A stretch of DNA of 64,000 nt, taken from the NCBI GenBank assembly GCA_902825775.1, contig CADECF010000006.1:198068-262067 (forward strand), given 5' to 3'. This DNA is from an uncultured Lysobacteraceae bacterium. GTDB lineage: Bacteria; Pseudomonadota; Gammaproteobacteria; Xanthomonadales; Xanthomonadaceae. The position numbers and the translations under genes are program-made. Numbering within the stretch: position 1 is the first letter of the stretch; every line of letters begins with the position of its first letter. Below the pieces are notes generated by a model. The model searched no databases and was not told the origin of the DNA. It was given only the letters and a program-made list of their open reading frames with translations. Below are positions 37,558 to 46,780 of this stretch, piece after piece.

Positions 37558-40091
37558 TGACGATGCGGTTGCGCGGCCTGGCTGCGCTGGTGCTTTTCCT
37601 GCTTGCGGGTTTGTTCGCGGCGATGCCGGCGTCGGCGGTCGACGAGAAGGATCTGTTGCCGGTCGACCAGGCTTTCGCGCTGGCGGCGAACGCGGATTCG
37701 CGCGAGCGCATTTCGCTGCGATGGAAGATCGCCGGCGGGTACTACCTCTATCGACACCGCATCAACGTGCAGCCGGATGCGGGTTTCAAGCCGCAACCGC
37801 TGCAATTGCCGCGCGGCGACAGGCATACCGACGAGTTTTTCGGCGAAGTGGAAACCTATCGCACCGAGCTGATCGCGGTGTTGCCGGGTGCGGCCGCGCA
37901 GAGCGCGCAGCGGGTCACGCTGAAAGTGAAATACCAGGGCTGCGCCGACGTCGGCGTGTGCTATCCGCCGCAGACGCGCACGCTGAACGTGGCGTTGCCT
38001 TCTGCAGGAGCGGCTGTTGTGGGAGCGGCTTTCGTGGGAGCGGCTTCAGCCGCGAGCTCTTCACAGTCGCTGCAAGATCAAAATCAAAAGATCGCGGCTG
38101 AAGCCGCTCCCACGAAAGCCGCTCCCACGAGCGACAGCGGCTTCGCTGCGTTGGGAAAATCATTGGGGGCCGGCATCCAGGGCAGCCTGCTCGGCACCGC
38201 GCCGAACGGCGCCAGCGAAGCGCTGCCGCTGCCGCCGGAACAGGCCTTCAAGTTCGAAGCGATCGCCGACGGCGGCAATGCGCTGCTGCTGCGTTTCACC
38301 CCGGCCAAGGGCTATTACCTGTATCGCGACAAGACCTCGCTCAAGCTCGATGCCGACGGCGTCGCGCTGGAACGTCCGCGCTGGCCGAAGGGACAGCTGC
38401 ATCGCGACGAGCATTTCGGCAACGTCACCGTGTATTTCGATCAGATCGATCTGCCGGTGCCACTGCGACGCACCGTGGCCGACGCGCAGAAGGTCGCGCT
38501 GACCGCGAATTTCCAGGGATGCCAGAACGATGGCATCTGTTATCCGCCGATGACGCGGTCGGTGTCGTTGAATCTGCCGACAGGCTCCGTGGAAGCGGCT
38601 TCTGTGGGAGCGGCTTCTGTGGGAGCGGCTTCAGCCGCGAGCTCTTCACAGTCGCCGCCAGATCAAAATCAAGATCTAAAGCAAGATCAAGATCAAGATC
38701 AAAAGATCGCGGCTGAAGCCGCTCCCACAAGAGCCGCTCTCACAAGAGCCGCTCCTGCAGAAGCCGTTCCCACAAAAGCCGCTGCAGCTAACGGGGACTT
38801 GGCGGAAGACTCGCGCCTGGCCGCGGCCTTATCCGGCTCGCACCGCTGGCTGACCCTGCTCGGCTTCTTCGGCGCCGGACTGCTGCTGGCGTTCACGCCT
38901 TGCGTGTTGCCGATGATCCCGATCCTGTCCGGCCTGATCGCCGGCCGCGGCGAACGCATCGGCGCGCGGCGCGCGTTCACGCTGTCGCTGGTGTACGTGC
39001 TCGCCAGCGCGGTGGTGTTCACCCTCGTCGGCGTCGTCGCGGGCCTGCTCGGCGCCAATCTGCAGATCGCGTTTCAGAAGCCGTGGGTGATCGTGCTCTT
39101 CGCCGCCTTGTTCGTCGCGTTGGCGTTGTCGATGTTCGGCCTCTACGAATTGCAGTTGCCGGCGGCCTTGCGCCAGCGCATCGGTGCGATCACCGACAAG
39201 CAACGCGGCGGCTCATGGGCCGGCGTGGCGGCGATGGGCGCATTGTCGGCGTTGATCGTCGGGCCCTGCGTAGCGCCGCCGCTCGCGGGCGCGGTGGCGT
39301 ACATCGCGCAAACGCGCGACCCGGTGTTCGGCGGCGCGGCGCTGTTCCTGCTGGCGATGGGCATGGGCGCGCCGTTGCTGGCGTTCGGCGTTGCCGCAGG
39401 TCGCGGCCTGCCGACGTCGGGTCCGTGGATGACGGCCGTGCAACGCGTGTTCGGTTTCGTGTTCGTAGGCCTGGCGATCTGGATGCTGTCGCGGCTTCTG
39501 CCCGGCGCGGCGACGCTGGCCTTGTTCGGCGTACTCGCGCTGGCCGCCGCCGCGTGGGCGTTCTCGCTGGCCAAACCCGGCAGCGGCGAACGTACGCGTT
39601 GGATCGCACGTTTCATCGGCTTGTTGCTGGCGGTGATCGGCGCGGCCGAACTGCTCGGCGCGATGGCCGGCGGCAAGGATCCGCTGCAACCGCTGGCCGG
39701 CGCGTTCGGCGGTAGGCATGAAACGCGCGAACTCGAATTCCGCGTGATCAAGTCGTCGGCCGATCTGGACCGCGAAATCGCCGCCGCGCGCGCCGCCGGC
39801 AAGCCGCTGCTGTTCGACTTCTATGCCGACTGGTGCGTGGCTTGCAAGGAAATGGAGAAGTACACCTTCACCGAACCGGCCGTGCACGACGCGCTCGCCG
39901 ACTTCGTGTTGCTGAAGGCCGACGTCACCGCCAACGACGACACCGATCAGGCGCTGATGAAACGCTTCGGCATCATCGGCCCGCCGGCGACGCTGTTCTT
40001 CGTCGACGGCAGCGAACGTCGCGAGTTGCGCCTGGTCGGCTTCGAGAAAGCCGACGCATTCGTACAACGCAGCGGGCGCGCCAAACCGTGA
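37554..40091 (+). CDS. dsbD: Thiol:disulfide interchange protein DsbD with duplicated N-terminal domain and repeat-derived linkers
   Basis: 845 aa, far above the usual ~570-600. Order: signal peptide (1-27), a DsbD-alpha domain (about 30-148, GCADVGVCYPP), a linker from an inserted palindrome (about 150-192), a second DsbD-alpha domain (about 215-345, GCQNDGICYPP), a second repeat-derived linker (about 346-410), an eight-helix membrane domain with FTPCVLPMIP and GPCVAPPLAG cysteines, and a periplasmic thioredoxin domain with CVAC at 761-764. DsbD carries reducing power from cytosolic thioredoxin to periplasmic Dsb and cytochrome maturation proteins. All catalytic cysteines are present and the frame is intact. 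cutA upstream and the TlpA-like gene downstream overlap it by 4 bases each. Confidence 0.95.
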   Translation: MMTMRLRGLAALVLFLLAGLFAAMPASAVDEKDLLPVDQAFALAANADSRERISLRWKIAGGYYLYRHRINVQPDAGFKPQPLQLPRGDRHTDEFFGEVETYRTELIAVLPGAAAQSAQRVTLKVKYQGCADVGVCYPPQTRTLNVALPSAGAAVVGAAFVGAASAASSSQSLQDQNQKIAAEAAPTKAAPTSDSGFAALGKSLGAGIQGSLLGTAPNGASEALPLPPEQAFKFEAIADGGNALLLRFTPAKGYYLYRDKTSLKLDADGVALERPRWPKGQLHRDEHFGNVTVYFDQIDLPVPLRRTVADAQKVALTANFQGCQNDGICYPPMTRSVSLNLPTGSVEAASVGAASVGAASAASSSQSPPDQNQDLKQDQDQDQKIAAEAAPTRAALTRAAPAEAVPTKAAAANGDLAEDSRLAAALSGSHRWLTLLGFFGAGLLLAFTPCVLPMIPILSGLIAGRGERIGARRAFTLSLVYVLASAVVFTLVGVVAGLLGANLQIAFQKPWVIVLFAALFVALALSMFGLYELQLPAALRQRIGAITDKQRGGSWAGVAAMGALSALIVGPCVAPPLAGAVAYIAQTRDPVFGGAALFLLAMGMGAPLLAFGVAAGRGLPTSGPWMTAVQRVFGFVFVGLAIWMLSRLLPGAATLALFGVLALAAAAWAFSLAKPGSGERTRWIARFIGLLLAVIGAAELLGAMAGGKDPLQPLAGAFGGRHETRELEFRVIKSSADLDREIAAARAAGKPLLFDFYADWCVACKEMEKYTFTEPAVHDALADFVLLKADVTANDDTDQALMKRFGIIGPPATLFFVDGSERRELRLVGFEKADAFVQRSGRAKP
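38002..38129. repeat. Family A palindrome inside dsbD, copy 1
   Basis: The standard intergenic palindrome (GGGAGCGGCTTCAGCCGCGA with its complement GCGGCTGAAGCCGCTCCCAC) lies within the dsbD reading frame without breaking it. It encodes an Ala/Val/Gly/Ser-rich linker of about 43 residues (including VGAASAASSSQS and KIAAEAAPTKAAPT) between the two DsbD-alpha domains. Confidence 0.9.
38588..38783. repeat. Family A palindrome inside dsbD, copy 2
   Basis: A second in-frame insertion, longer because half-sites are repeated on both arms and a CAAGATCAAGATCAAGATCA run expands the loop. It encodes about 65 residues (including SVGAASVGAASAASSSQS, DQDQDQKI and AAEAAPTRAALT) between the second DsbD-alpha domain and the membrane domain. 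Confidence 0.9.
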
Positions 40092-40684
40092 AGTCCGAGA
40101 CCGGCAAGATCCTGCTGATCGCCGTCGCCGCCGGCACGCTGGGATTGGTCGCGGCGCTGGTGATGGACGGCCCGGGCCCGCTGCTGAAAACCGAAGCCGG
40201 CCAGCGCGCGTTGCAGGGCGTGCTGTCGGCCAGCGCACCGCCGCCGCCGGCCGGCGTTGCCGTCGCTCAGCGCGGCGAAGCGGTGCCGGCGCTATCCCTG
40301 GCCGCTTTGGACGGCAAATCCATCGCCATTCCCCAGGCCTTCGCGGGCCGGCCGCTGCTGGTCAACGTCTGGGCCAGCTGGTGCGGCCCCTGCATCAAGG
40401 AAATGCCAGAACTGCAACGCTTCTTCGCCGAACAGGGCGACAACGGTGTACAGGTGGTCGGCATCGCGCTGGATGACGAAGCGGCGGTGCGGCAATTCCT
40501 GAAGACGACCCCGGTCGCCTACCCGATCCTGATCGAAGCCCCCGGCCCGGCCGATGCCGGCGTCCGCCTGGGCAACCCCAAAGGCGTGCTGCCCTACTCG
40601 GTATTGATCTCGGCCGATGGCCGCTTGCTGAAACAGCGTATCGGCCCCTTCGAACACGGCGAAATATCAGGCTGGGCGCGGTAG
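40088..40684 (+). CDS. TlpA-like membrane-anchored thioredoxin
   Basis: 198 aa from GTG 40088, overlapping the dsbD stop by 4 bases (GTGA). One N-terminal signal anchor (ILLIAVAAGTLGLVAALVM, residues 8-26), then a TlpA/ResA-type thioredoxin domain with LLVNVWASWCGPCIKEMPEL (active site CGPC near residue 100) and a cis-proline region near LPYSVLIS. It probably receives electrons from the adjacent DsbD and reduces periplasmic disulfides, for example during cytochrome c maturation. The stop TAG is the first part of the following palindrome. Confidence 0.9.
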   Translation: MKSETGKILLIAVAAGTLGLVAALVMDGPGPLLKTEAGQRALQGVLSASAPPPPAGVAVAQRGEAVPALSLAALDGKSIAIPQAFAGRPLLVNVWASWCGPCIKEMPELQRFFAEQGDNGVQVVGIALDDEAAVRQFLKTTPVAYPILIEAPGPADAGVRLGNPKGVLPYSVLISADGRLLKQRIGPFEHGEISGWAR

Positions 40685-40813
40685 GGGTGAGCCTTGGCCC
40701 ACCCTCGCCATCTCCGGCCGCGACAAACGCAATGGCGGAGGGATGAATCCTGTTCCGCCGATGGGTTTGTCGCGACGGGAAAGAGGGTAATGGGGGCCAA
40801 GGCCTACCCTACG
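40681..40813. repeat. Nested palindrome after the TlpA-like gene
   Basis: Outer arms GTAGGGGTGAGCCTTGGCCC and GGGCCAAGGCCTACCCTAC (imperfect), inner arms around CGCGACAAAC and GTTTGTCGCG. The left arm contains the TAG stop (40682-40684) of the TlpA-like gene. The next 120 bases up to aroQ show no gene. Confidence 0.8.
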
Positions 40814-40933
40814 TGACGCCGCCCACAAATCAAACAGGCGATTAAATTTCGCCAATTGGGATGAACTTCGGCGAACTGGACAGCATCGGCGCGATCGCGC
40901 AGACTGCCGCCTCTCGCGTCCCCGAACCTGTCG

Positions 40934-41380
40934 ATGGCCAAACTACTCGTCCTGCATGGCCCCAATCTCAACCTGCTTGGCAACCGCGAGCCGGACATCT
41001 ATGGGCATGCCACGTTGGCCGATATCGACGCCGATCTGAAGGCGCGGGCGCTGGCCGAGGGCCACGAGCTGGAGAGTTTCCAGTCCAATGCCGAGCACGC
41101 CCTGGTGGACCGGGTCCAGGCCGCCCGCGACGACGATACCGACTTCATCCTGATCAATCCGGCCGGGTTCACTCATACCTCGGTGGCCCTGCGCGATGCG
41201 CTGGCCGCCGTGGCCATCCCCTTTATCGAAGTGCACCTGTCCAACCCGCACGCCCGCGAGCCGTTCCGTCGCAATAGTTACTTCAGCGACCTGGCGGTCG
41301 GCGTGGTCTGCGGCTTCGGCCCGCTGAGTTACGGCCTGGCGTTGGCCGGCGCGATCCGGCGGCTGCAATCCGATCACTGA
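40934..41380 (+). CDS. aroQ: 3-dehydroquinate dehydratase, type II
   Basis: 148 aa. It dehydrates 3-dehydroquinate in the shikimate pathway. The family signatures are all present: [21 protein letters not shown] with the catalytic tyrosine, [53 protein letters not shown] with the catalytic histidine, and [14 protein letters not shown]. Length is normal for the dodecameric type II enzyme. It lies 60 bases upstream of accB, an arrangement (aroQ-accB-accC) common in gammaproteobacteria. Confidence 0.97.
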   Translation: MAKLLVLHGPNLNLLGNREPDIYGHATLADIDADLKARALAEGHELESFQSNAEHALVDRVQAARDDDTDFILINPAGFTHTSVALRDALAAVAIPFIEVHLSNPHAREPFRRNSYFSDLAVGVVCGFGPLSYGLALAGAIRRLQSDH

Positions 41381-41440
41381 CTTCACTCTTCCACCCGACC
41401 CTCTCCCGTCCGCGGGAGCTGGCGCCAACCCGAGGCCGAC

Positions 41441-41917
41441 ATGGACCTTAGAAAAATCAAGAAACTGATCGACCTGCTCGAAGAATCCAATCTCGCCGAA
41501 ATCGAGATCAAGGAAGGCGAGGAGTCGGTACGCCTGGCGCGCACCCCGACCGGCAGCGTGACCTACGCCGCGCCGGCCGTGATGCATGCGCCGCCGGCGC
41601 AACAGGCGTCCGCGCCGATGCCGATGCAATCGCCCACCGAGGCCGCCACCGGCGGCACCGCCAAGCCGTCGGACCTGCCCGAAGGCCACGTGCTGCGCGC
41701 GCCGATGGTCGGTACGTTCTACGCCTCTCCGAGCCCGGACAAGCCGGCCTTCGTCAGCGTCGGCCAGGCGGTGAAGGCGGGCGAGACGCTGGGCATCATC
41801 GAGGCGATGAAGATGTTCAATCCGATCGAAGCCGACGTGTCCGGCACGGTGCTGGCGATCCTCGGCGAAAGCGGGCAGCCGGTCGAATTCGATCAGCCTT
41901 TGTTCGTGATCGGCTGA
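41441..41917 (+). CDS. accB: Biotin carboxyl carrier protein of acetyl-CoA carboxylase
   Basis: 158 aa. The N-terminal coiled region ([20 protein letters not shown]) and an Ala/Pro-rich hinge (about 50-80) precede the biotinyl domain, in which the biotinylated lysine sits in [14 protein letters not shown] near residue 124. It carries carboxybiotin between AccC and AccAD in the first step of fatty acid synthesis. accC follows after 10 bases in the same direction. Confidence 0.97.
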   Translation: MDLRKIKKLIDLLEESNLAEIEIKEGEESVRLARTPTGSVTYAAPAVMHAPPAQQASAPMPMQSPTEAATGGTAKPSDLPEGHVLRAPMVGTFYASPSPDKPAFVSVGQAVKAGETLGIIEAMKMFNPIEADVSGTVLAILGESGQPVEFDQPLFVIG

Positions 41918-41927
41918 GGCGCGCACG

Positions 41928-43295
41928 ATGCTCGATAAAGTCGTAATCGCGAATCGCGGCGAGATCGCGCTTCGCATCTTGCGCGCCTGCCATGCCCTCG
42001 GCATCCGCACGGTCGCCGTGCACTCCACCGTGGACCGCAATCTTAAGCATGTGGCGATGGCGGACGAATCTGTCTGTATCGGACCTGCCGCCTCCAGCGA
42101 CAGTTATCTCAACATGCCGGCGATCATCGCCGCTGCCGAAGTCACCGACGCGCAGGCGATCCATCCCGGTTACGGCTTCCTCAGCGAGAACGCGGATTTC
42201 GCCGAACGCGTCGAACAATCCGGTTTCGTCTTCATCGGCCCGAAAGCCGCGACGATCCGCTTGATGGGCGACAAGGTCGAAGCGATCCGCGCGATGAAGG
42301 ACGCCGGCGTGCCCTGCGTGCCCGGCAGCGGCGGACCCTTGGGCGACGACAACACCGCCAACGTCAAGATCGCGCGCGAAATCGGCTACCCGGTGATCGT
42401 GAAGGCGGCCGGCGGCGGCGGCGGACGCGGCATGCGCGTGGTGCATACCGAAGCGCATCTGGGCAACGCGATCGCGACGACCAAGACCGAAGCCAAAGCC
42501 GCGTTCGGCAACGACATGGTCTACATGGAGAAGTTCCTCGAGAACCCGCGCCATGTGGAAATCCAGGTGCTCGCCGACGGCCAGGGCCATGCGATCCACC
42601 TGGGCGAACGCGATTGCTCGATGCAACGCCGCCACCAGAAAGTGGTGGAAGAAGCGCCCGCGCCCGGCATTACGCCCGAACAGCGCGCGGAAATCGGCAA
42701 AGTCTGCGTCGAAGCGTGTTTGCGCATCGGCTATCGCGGCGCGGGTACGTTCGAATTCCTGTACGAGAACGGCCGTTTCTACTTCATCGAAATGAACACC
42801 CGCATACAGGTGGAGCATCCGGTCACCGAACTGGTCACCGGCATCGATCTGGTGCGCGAGCAGCTGATGATCGCCGCCGGCCACAAGCTGTCGCTGAAGC
42901 AGTCGGACATCGTGCTGACTGGCCATGCGATCGAATGCCGCATCAACGCCGAGGATCCGGACACGTTCATGCCTTCGCCCGGCCTGATCAAGCATTTCCA
43001 TGCGCCCGGCGGCCCCGGCGTGCGGGTGGATTCGCACATCTACGAAGGCTACAAAGTGCCGTCGAACTACGATTCGATGATCGGCAAGCTGATCGTGCAC
43101 GGCCCCGACCGCGACACCGCGATCGCGCGCATGCGCGTGGCGCTGAGCGAGATGGTGGTGGACGGCATCAAGACCAACATCCCGCTGCAGCAGCGGATCC
43201 TGGCCGACCAGGGTTTCCAACGCGGCGGGCAGAACATTCATTATCTCGAGAAGCGGTTGGCGGAGCGGAAGGAAAAATCCTTGTCGATCGTGTGA
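41928..43295 (+). CDS. accC: Biotin carboxylase subunit of acetyl-CoA carboxylase
   Basis: 455 aa. It carboxylates biotin on AccB using ATP and bicarbonate. Start [25 protein letters not shown]-grasp loop [14 protein letters not shown] near residue 160, [38 protein letters not shown] and [16 protein letters not shown] are all canonical. Length is normal for the free-standing subunit (about 450). It is co-transcribed with accB. A family A palindrome follows 24 bases after the stop. Confidence 0.98.
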   Translation: MLDKVVIANRGEIALRILRACHALGIRTVAVHSTVDRNLKHVAMADESVCIGPAASSDSYLNMPAIIAAAEVTDAQAIHPGYGFLSENADFAERVEQSGFVFIGPKAATIRLMGDKVEAIRAMKDAGVPCVPGSGGPLGDDNTANVKIAREIGYPVIVKAAGGGGGRGMRVVHTEAHLGNAIATTKTEAKAAFGNDMVYMEKFLENPRHVEIQVLADGQGHAIHLGERDCSMQRRHQKVVEEAPAPGITPEQRAEIGKVCVEACLRIGYRGAGTFEFLYENGRFYFIEMNTRIQVEHPVTELVTGIDLVREQLMIAAGHKLSLKQSDIVLTGHAIECRINAEDPDTFMPSPGLIKHFHAPGGPGVRVDSHIYEGYKVPSNYDSMIGKLIVHGPDRDTAIARMRVALSEMVVDGIKTNIPLQQRILADQGFQRGGQNIHYLEKRLAERKEKSLSIV

Positions 43296-43319
43296 TCATC
43301 GCGAGCGCCGCTTCTTCTT

Positions 43320-43407
43320 TTCGTGGGAGCGGCTTCAGCCGCGAGCTTTTCCAGAGCGACGCGATCTTGTGGGAAAAAGCTCGCGGCTGAAGCCGCTCCT
43401 ACAAAAA
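43320..43407. repeat. Palindromic repeat, family A
   Basis: CGTGGGAGCGGCTTCAGCCG and CGGCTGAAGCCGCTCCTACA arms with a ~40-base loop, filling the accC to membrane-protein gap. Its right edge lies about 20 bases before the next start codon, so it may sit on that gene's leader. Confidence 0.88.
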
Positions 43408-43426
43408 AAGAAGCGGAGGCGACGCG

Positions 43427-44122
43427 ATGACCGAATCCCGACACCACCGCCGCGCCGCCAAAACCCAACTCGACAACACCGTCGTCGGCATCGAGTTGAC
43501 CCTGATCAGCATCATCCAGGGCCTGGCCTTGGGCGTGCTGGCCGCGGCGGCGATCGCGCCGCTGATCGGTTTCCAATGGACCGTATGGCCCTACATCGCA
43601 ACCGGTCTGCTGGTGGTGCTGATTTTCTGGTCGCGCGCGCTGGTGCATACGCTGTCGTTCATCGGCTGGCCGCTGGAGTTCGGTCATACCTTCATCTATT
43701 TCGGCGCGACCTTGGTCGAAGCGGTCGCACTAAGCCAGATCGCGGATCCCGAGCGCTGGTTCGCATTGAACGCGCTGTACGCAGCCGCGGTATGGGGTTT
43801 GTACGCCTGGGATCTGCGCGTGGTGCGCCAGCATGCCGACGATTTCGAAACGCCCGGCGAGCGCGCATTGCTGGAGGACATCGTCCGCGATCAGCGCCTC
43901 AACATCGCCTGGATGATGCCGATGGCGATCGCGTTCCAAACGCTGTCGTGGTGGCTGGTGCACGCGTATCCGCAATGGTTCCTCGATCGCCACTGGCATC
44001 TGCTGCCGATCGGGCTGACCCTGCTCTTCAGCCTGAACTACCTGTACGGCGGCGTGCGCCTGCTGCGCCGGCGCCAGGCGTGGATCCTCGAACGCAACGC
44101 GCAAGAGCGCGCCGAACCGTAG
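43427..44122 (+). CDS. Multi-pass membrane protein of unknown function
   Basis: 231 aa with about six hydrophobic segments (near residues 22-46, 52-72, 83-105, 108-128, 160-180 and 187-205). It opens MTESRHHRRAAKTQLDNTVVG and has a cytoplasm-like charged loop (DLRVVRQHADDFETPGERAL). I recognise no family. A GGAGG-like sequence (GGAGGCGACGCG) precedes the ATG. It lies between accC and prmA without overlap. Its TAG stop (44120-44122) lies inside a perfect 29-base-arm palindrome. Confidence 0.8.
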   Translation: MTESRHHRRAAKTQLDNTVVGIELTLISIIQGLALGVLAAAAIAPLIGFQWTVWPYIATGLLVVLIFWSRALVHTLSFIGWPLEFGHTFIYFGATLVEAVALSQIADPERWFALNALYAAAVWGLYAWDLRVVRQHADDFETPGERALLEDIVRDQRLNIAWMMPMAIAFQTLSWWLVHAYPQWFLDRHWHLLPIGLTLLFSLNYLYGGVRLLRRRQAWILERNAQERAEP

Positions 44123-44183
44123 CCCGGGTAAGCGCTGCGCACCCGGGTCGCTTTCCCGGGTGCGCAGCGCTTACCCGGGCTAC
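44119..44183. repeat. Perfect 29-base-arm palindrome
   Basis: Arms GTAGCCCGGGTAAGCGCTGC...CACCCGGG (44119-44147) and their exact complement (44155-44183) around a 7-base loop. The left arm supplies the stop codon of the membrane-protein gene. It could also act as a strong RNA hairpin upstream of prmA. A related half-site (GCTGCGCTTCCCCGGGCTAC) lies near 46728. Confidence 0.92.
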
Positions 44184-44215
44184 ACGCGCATCGCGTAATG
44201 AAGAATACTAGCGGC

Positions 44216-45139
44216 ATGCCTTTCCTCGAACTCACCCTGCGCTGCCGCGAATCCGAGCAATCGCGTTACGAGAACGCGCTGGACGATGTCGGCGCACTGG
44301 CCGTGACGATGCTCGACGCCGATGCGGACACGCCCGACGAACATGCGATCCTCGAACCCGGCGTCGGCGAAACGCCGCTGTGGGACGAGCTGATGCTGAG
44401 CGCGCTGTTCGCCGACGATGCCGACCCGCTGCTGCTGCTGGCCGCGCTGGAGGCGTTCGATCCCGGCCTGGACTGGTCGCGGGTCGGCTTCCGCAAGGTC
44501 GAGGATCAGGATTGGGAACGCGCCTGGATGGACCAATACGCGCCGCTGCGCTTCGGCCGGCGCACTTGGATCGTGCCGTGGAACCACGAACTCCCCGACG
44601 AGGCCGCCGACGCGCAGGCGGCGGTGGTGCGGCTGGATCCGGGCCTGGCCTTCGGCTCGGGCACGCATCCGACCACGTCGCTGTGTCTGCAATGGCTCGA
44701 TGCCTTGTCCGATAGCGGACAACTGCAGGACAAGACCGTGCTCGACTTCGGTTGCGGCAGCGGCATCCTGGCCCTGGCCGCGCTCAAACTCGGCGCCGCA
44801 CGCGCGGTCGGCGTCGATAACGATCCGCAGGCCGTGACCGCCACGCACGACAATGCGCAGCGCAACGGCGTGGCCGAACGCATCGATGTGTTCCTGCCGG
44901 CCGACGAACCGCCTGCGGCCTACCCCATCGTGGTCGCCAATATTCTCGCCTCGGCGCTGGAGGCCTTGGCCGGCACGCTCGCCGCGCGCGTCGCGCCCGG
45001 CGGCCGGATCGCGTTGTCGGGAATCCTGAAAGGGCAGGAGGACGCGTTGCTGCAGCGTTACGGCGCCTGGTTCGCCGATCTGTCGGTCGCGCAGGAAGGT
45101 GACTGGGTGCGCATCGACGGCCTGCGCAAACATGTTTGA
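44216..45139 (+). CDS. prmA: Ribosomal protein L11 methyltransferase
   Basis: 307 aa from ATG 44216 ([10 protein letters not shown], the usual PrmA opening); an ATG at 44198 would add 6 residues. PrmA trimethylates lysines and the N-terminus of ribosomal protein L11. Signs are [45 protein letters not shown], the SAM motif [20 protein letters not shown] near residue 176 and [14 protein letters not shown]. Length is normal. The DUF3426 gene starts 10 bases downstream, so they share a transcript, as is usual in xanthomonads. Confidence 0.96.
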   Translation: MPFLELTLRCRESEQSRYENALDDVGALAVTMLDADADTPDEHAILEPGVGETPLWDELMLSALFADDADPLLLLAALEAFDPGLDWSRVGFRKVEDQDWERAWMDQYAPLRFGRRTWIVPWNHELPDEAADAQAAVVRLDPGLAFGSGTHPTTSLCLQWLDALSDSGQLQDKTVLDFGCGSGILALAALKLGAARAVGVDNDPQAVTATHDNAQRNGVAERIDVFLPADEPPAAYPIVVANILASALEALAGTLAARVAPGGRIALSGILKGQEDALLQRYGAWFADLSVAQEGDWVRIDGLRKHV

Positions 45140-45148
45140 ATAGGGCGC

Positions 45149-46129
45149 ATGTTCGTCAAATGTCCCCGCTGCCATTCGCTGGTCGCCACCGATGCCGTCA
45201 CCGGCGCGCCGCCGGACTATTGCCCGTATTGCGACGGTCCGATCGCCGGCCATCCTGATCTGGCGGAAAATTCGCCATCGGTCGAAGCCGCGGCGGAGCC
45301 GGAATCCGTAGCCGAAGCGACGGCAGCGGAGCAGGATGCAGCGCCAGCGCCGGCCGAAAACGACGACGATGCGGCGATAGGCAACGACGACGCGGCAACT
45401 TCCGCGCCAATCGCGGCTGGAGACGCCGACGATGCGCCGTCATCGGCGACAATCGCGACCGATGACGCCGCCGCAGTGGCTATCGAATCTGCGGCCATGC
45501 CGGTGGATACGGCGACCGAGGCGGCGGTGGCGCAAGACAAAGATGAATCGGCAAAACAAGATGTCGTCGTCGCCACCGCCCACGCGAACCCCAAACCGAA
45601 GCCGCGCAAGAAAAAGCGCGGTGCGCCCAGCTTCGTCCGGCGCCCTGCTCAGGCGCCCGATCGTCCTACTCCCGTGTGGTTTTGGGCGATCGCCGGTGGA
45701 TTGGCATTGCTGGCGGGATTGCAGATCGTTTTGGCCGACCGCGCGCAACTGGCGGCCGACGCGCGCTGGCGACCGCTGATCGCGTCCGCCTGCGGTGCGT
45801 TGCGTTGCGCGCTGCCGCCGTGGCGCGACCCTGGCGCCTTCGCCATGTTGCGCCGCGATGTGCGCCAGCACCCCTACATGCCAGGCGCACTGCGCGTGGA
45901 TGCCACGTTCCGCAACAATGCGCGCTGGGCGCAGCCCTGGCCGGAGCTGGTGCTGACGCTATCGGACGTCGACGGACGCGCGCTGGGGATGCGCGCGTTC
46001 TCGCCGCAGGAATACCTGGACAAGAAGGTTACGCAAAAGGAAATCGCTTCCGGCCAAAACGCGACCATACGGTTGGAGGTGATGGAGCCGGCGGCCGGCG
46101 TGGTCTCGTTTTCTTTCGATTTCCGCTGA
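45149..46129 (+). CDS. DUF3426 zinc-ribbon membrane protein
   Basis: 326 aa. The first ~30 residues form a zinc ribbon (CPRCHSL... and CPYC, two CxxC knuckles, MJ0042-like). A long acidic, alanine-rich linker (about 35-155) follows, then a basic patch, one transmembrane helix (PVWFWAIAGGLALLAGLQIVL, about 172-192) and a periplasmic DUF3426 domain (FAMLRRDVRQHPYMPGALRV... to the C-terminus). Function is unknown. It is commonly found between prmA and fis, where it may link the envelope with transcription or translation control (inference). Confidence 0.9.
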   Translation: MFVKCPRCHSLVATDAVTGAPPDYCPYCDGPIAGHPDLAENSPSVEAAAEPESVAEATAAEQDAAPAPAENDDDAAIGNDDAATSAPIAAGDADDAPSSATIATDDAAAVAIESAAMPVDTATEAAVAQDKDESAKQDVVVATAHANPKPKPRKKKRGAPSFVRRPAQAPDRPTPVWFWAIAGGLALLAGLQIVLADRAQLAADARWRPLIASACGALRCALPPWRDPGAFAMLRRDVRQHPYMPGALRVDATFRNNARWAQPWPELVLTLSDVDGRALGMRAFSPQEYLDKKVTQKEIASGQNATIRLEVMEPAAGVVSFSFDFR

Positions 46130-46247
46130 CGACGGGGCCATTTTCATTGGCGGCTGCGACGCGGGCGCGCTAGACTTGCTCCCCTTCGTCGACGCCACGC
46201 TCGGCGGATCGTCTGTTCCAGAAACCCGCTTGAGCGATTGAACCAAC

Positions 46248-46514
46248 GTGTCAGACCGCACCGACAACACCGCCCGCAATATTCCACGCACGCCCTTGCG
46301 CGACCACGTCGCCAATTCGGTGCGCCGTTACCTGCGCGACTTGAACGGCAGCGACAGCGCCGATCTCTACGACGTGGCATTGCGCGAATTCGAGATTCCG
46401 CTGTTCGTCGAAGTGATGAACCATTGCGACGGCAACCAGAGCCGCGCGGCCACGATGCTCGGCATCCATCGCGCGACGCTGCGCAAGAAACTGAAAGACT
46501 ACGGCCTGAGCTGA
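46248..46514 (+). CDS. fis: DNA-binding protein Fis
   Basis: 88 aa from GTG 46248 (GTG TCA GAC). Fis is a growth-phase nucleoid protein and activator of stable-RNA promoters. The C-terminal helix-turn-helix is clear: [20 protein letters not shown] followed by [17 protein letters not shown]. Length is close to the 98 aa of E. coli Fis with a shorter N-terminal arm. Here it follows prmA and the DUF3426 gene rather than dusB, an arrangement I associate with xanthomonads. Confidence 0.94.
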   Translation: MSDRTDNTARNIPRTPLRDHVANSVRRYLRDLNGSDSADLYDVALREFEIPLFVEVMNHCDGNQSRAATMLGIHRATLRKKLKDYGLS

Positions 46515-46538
46515 CCTCGCTTTTTAGTTTTTTGTTTC

Positions 46539-46754
46539 TGTCATCCCGAGCGCAGCGAGGGATCTGCTTTCGGCGAGAGCGATTTCAGTCGCAAGTTTCG
46601 CCGCACCTCCACACAGCGTTCTCATCTCCGCATTTCCGCGCGGTCTGAAAACAGATCCCTCGCTGCGCTCGGGATGACAGGCAAAAAAGAGCTCGCGGCT
46701 AAAGCCGCTCCTACAAAAAGCCGGGTGCGCTGCGCTTCCCCGGGCTACAATTCG
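46539..46754. repeat. Family D palindrome with downstream family A half-site
   Basis: Family D arms TGTCATCCCGAGCGCAGCGA (46539) and TCGCTGCGCTCGGGATGACA (ending 46679) enclose a ~90-base loop. A family A right half-site (GCTCGCGGCTAAAGCCGCTC) and the half-site GCTGCGCTTCCCCGGGCTAC follow. This fills the fis-purH gap. Confidence 0.85.
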
Positions 46755-46780
46755 CATCCCGATTCGCCTCCCTTTCGCGC

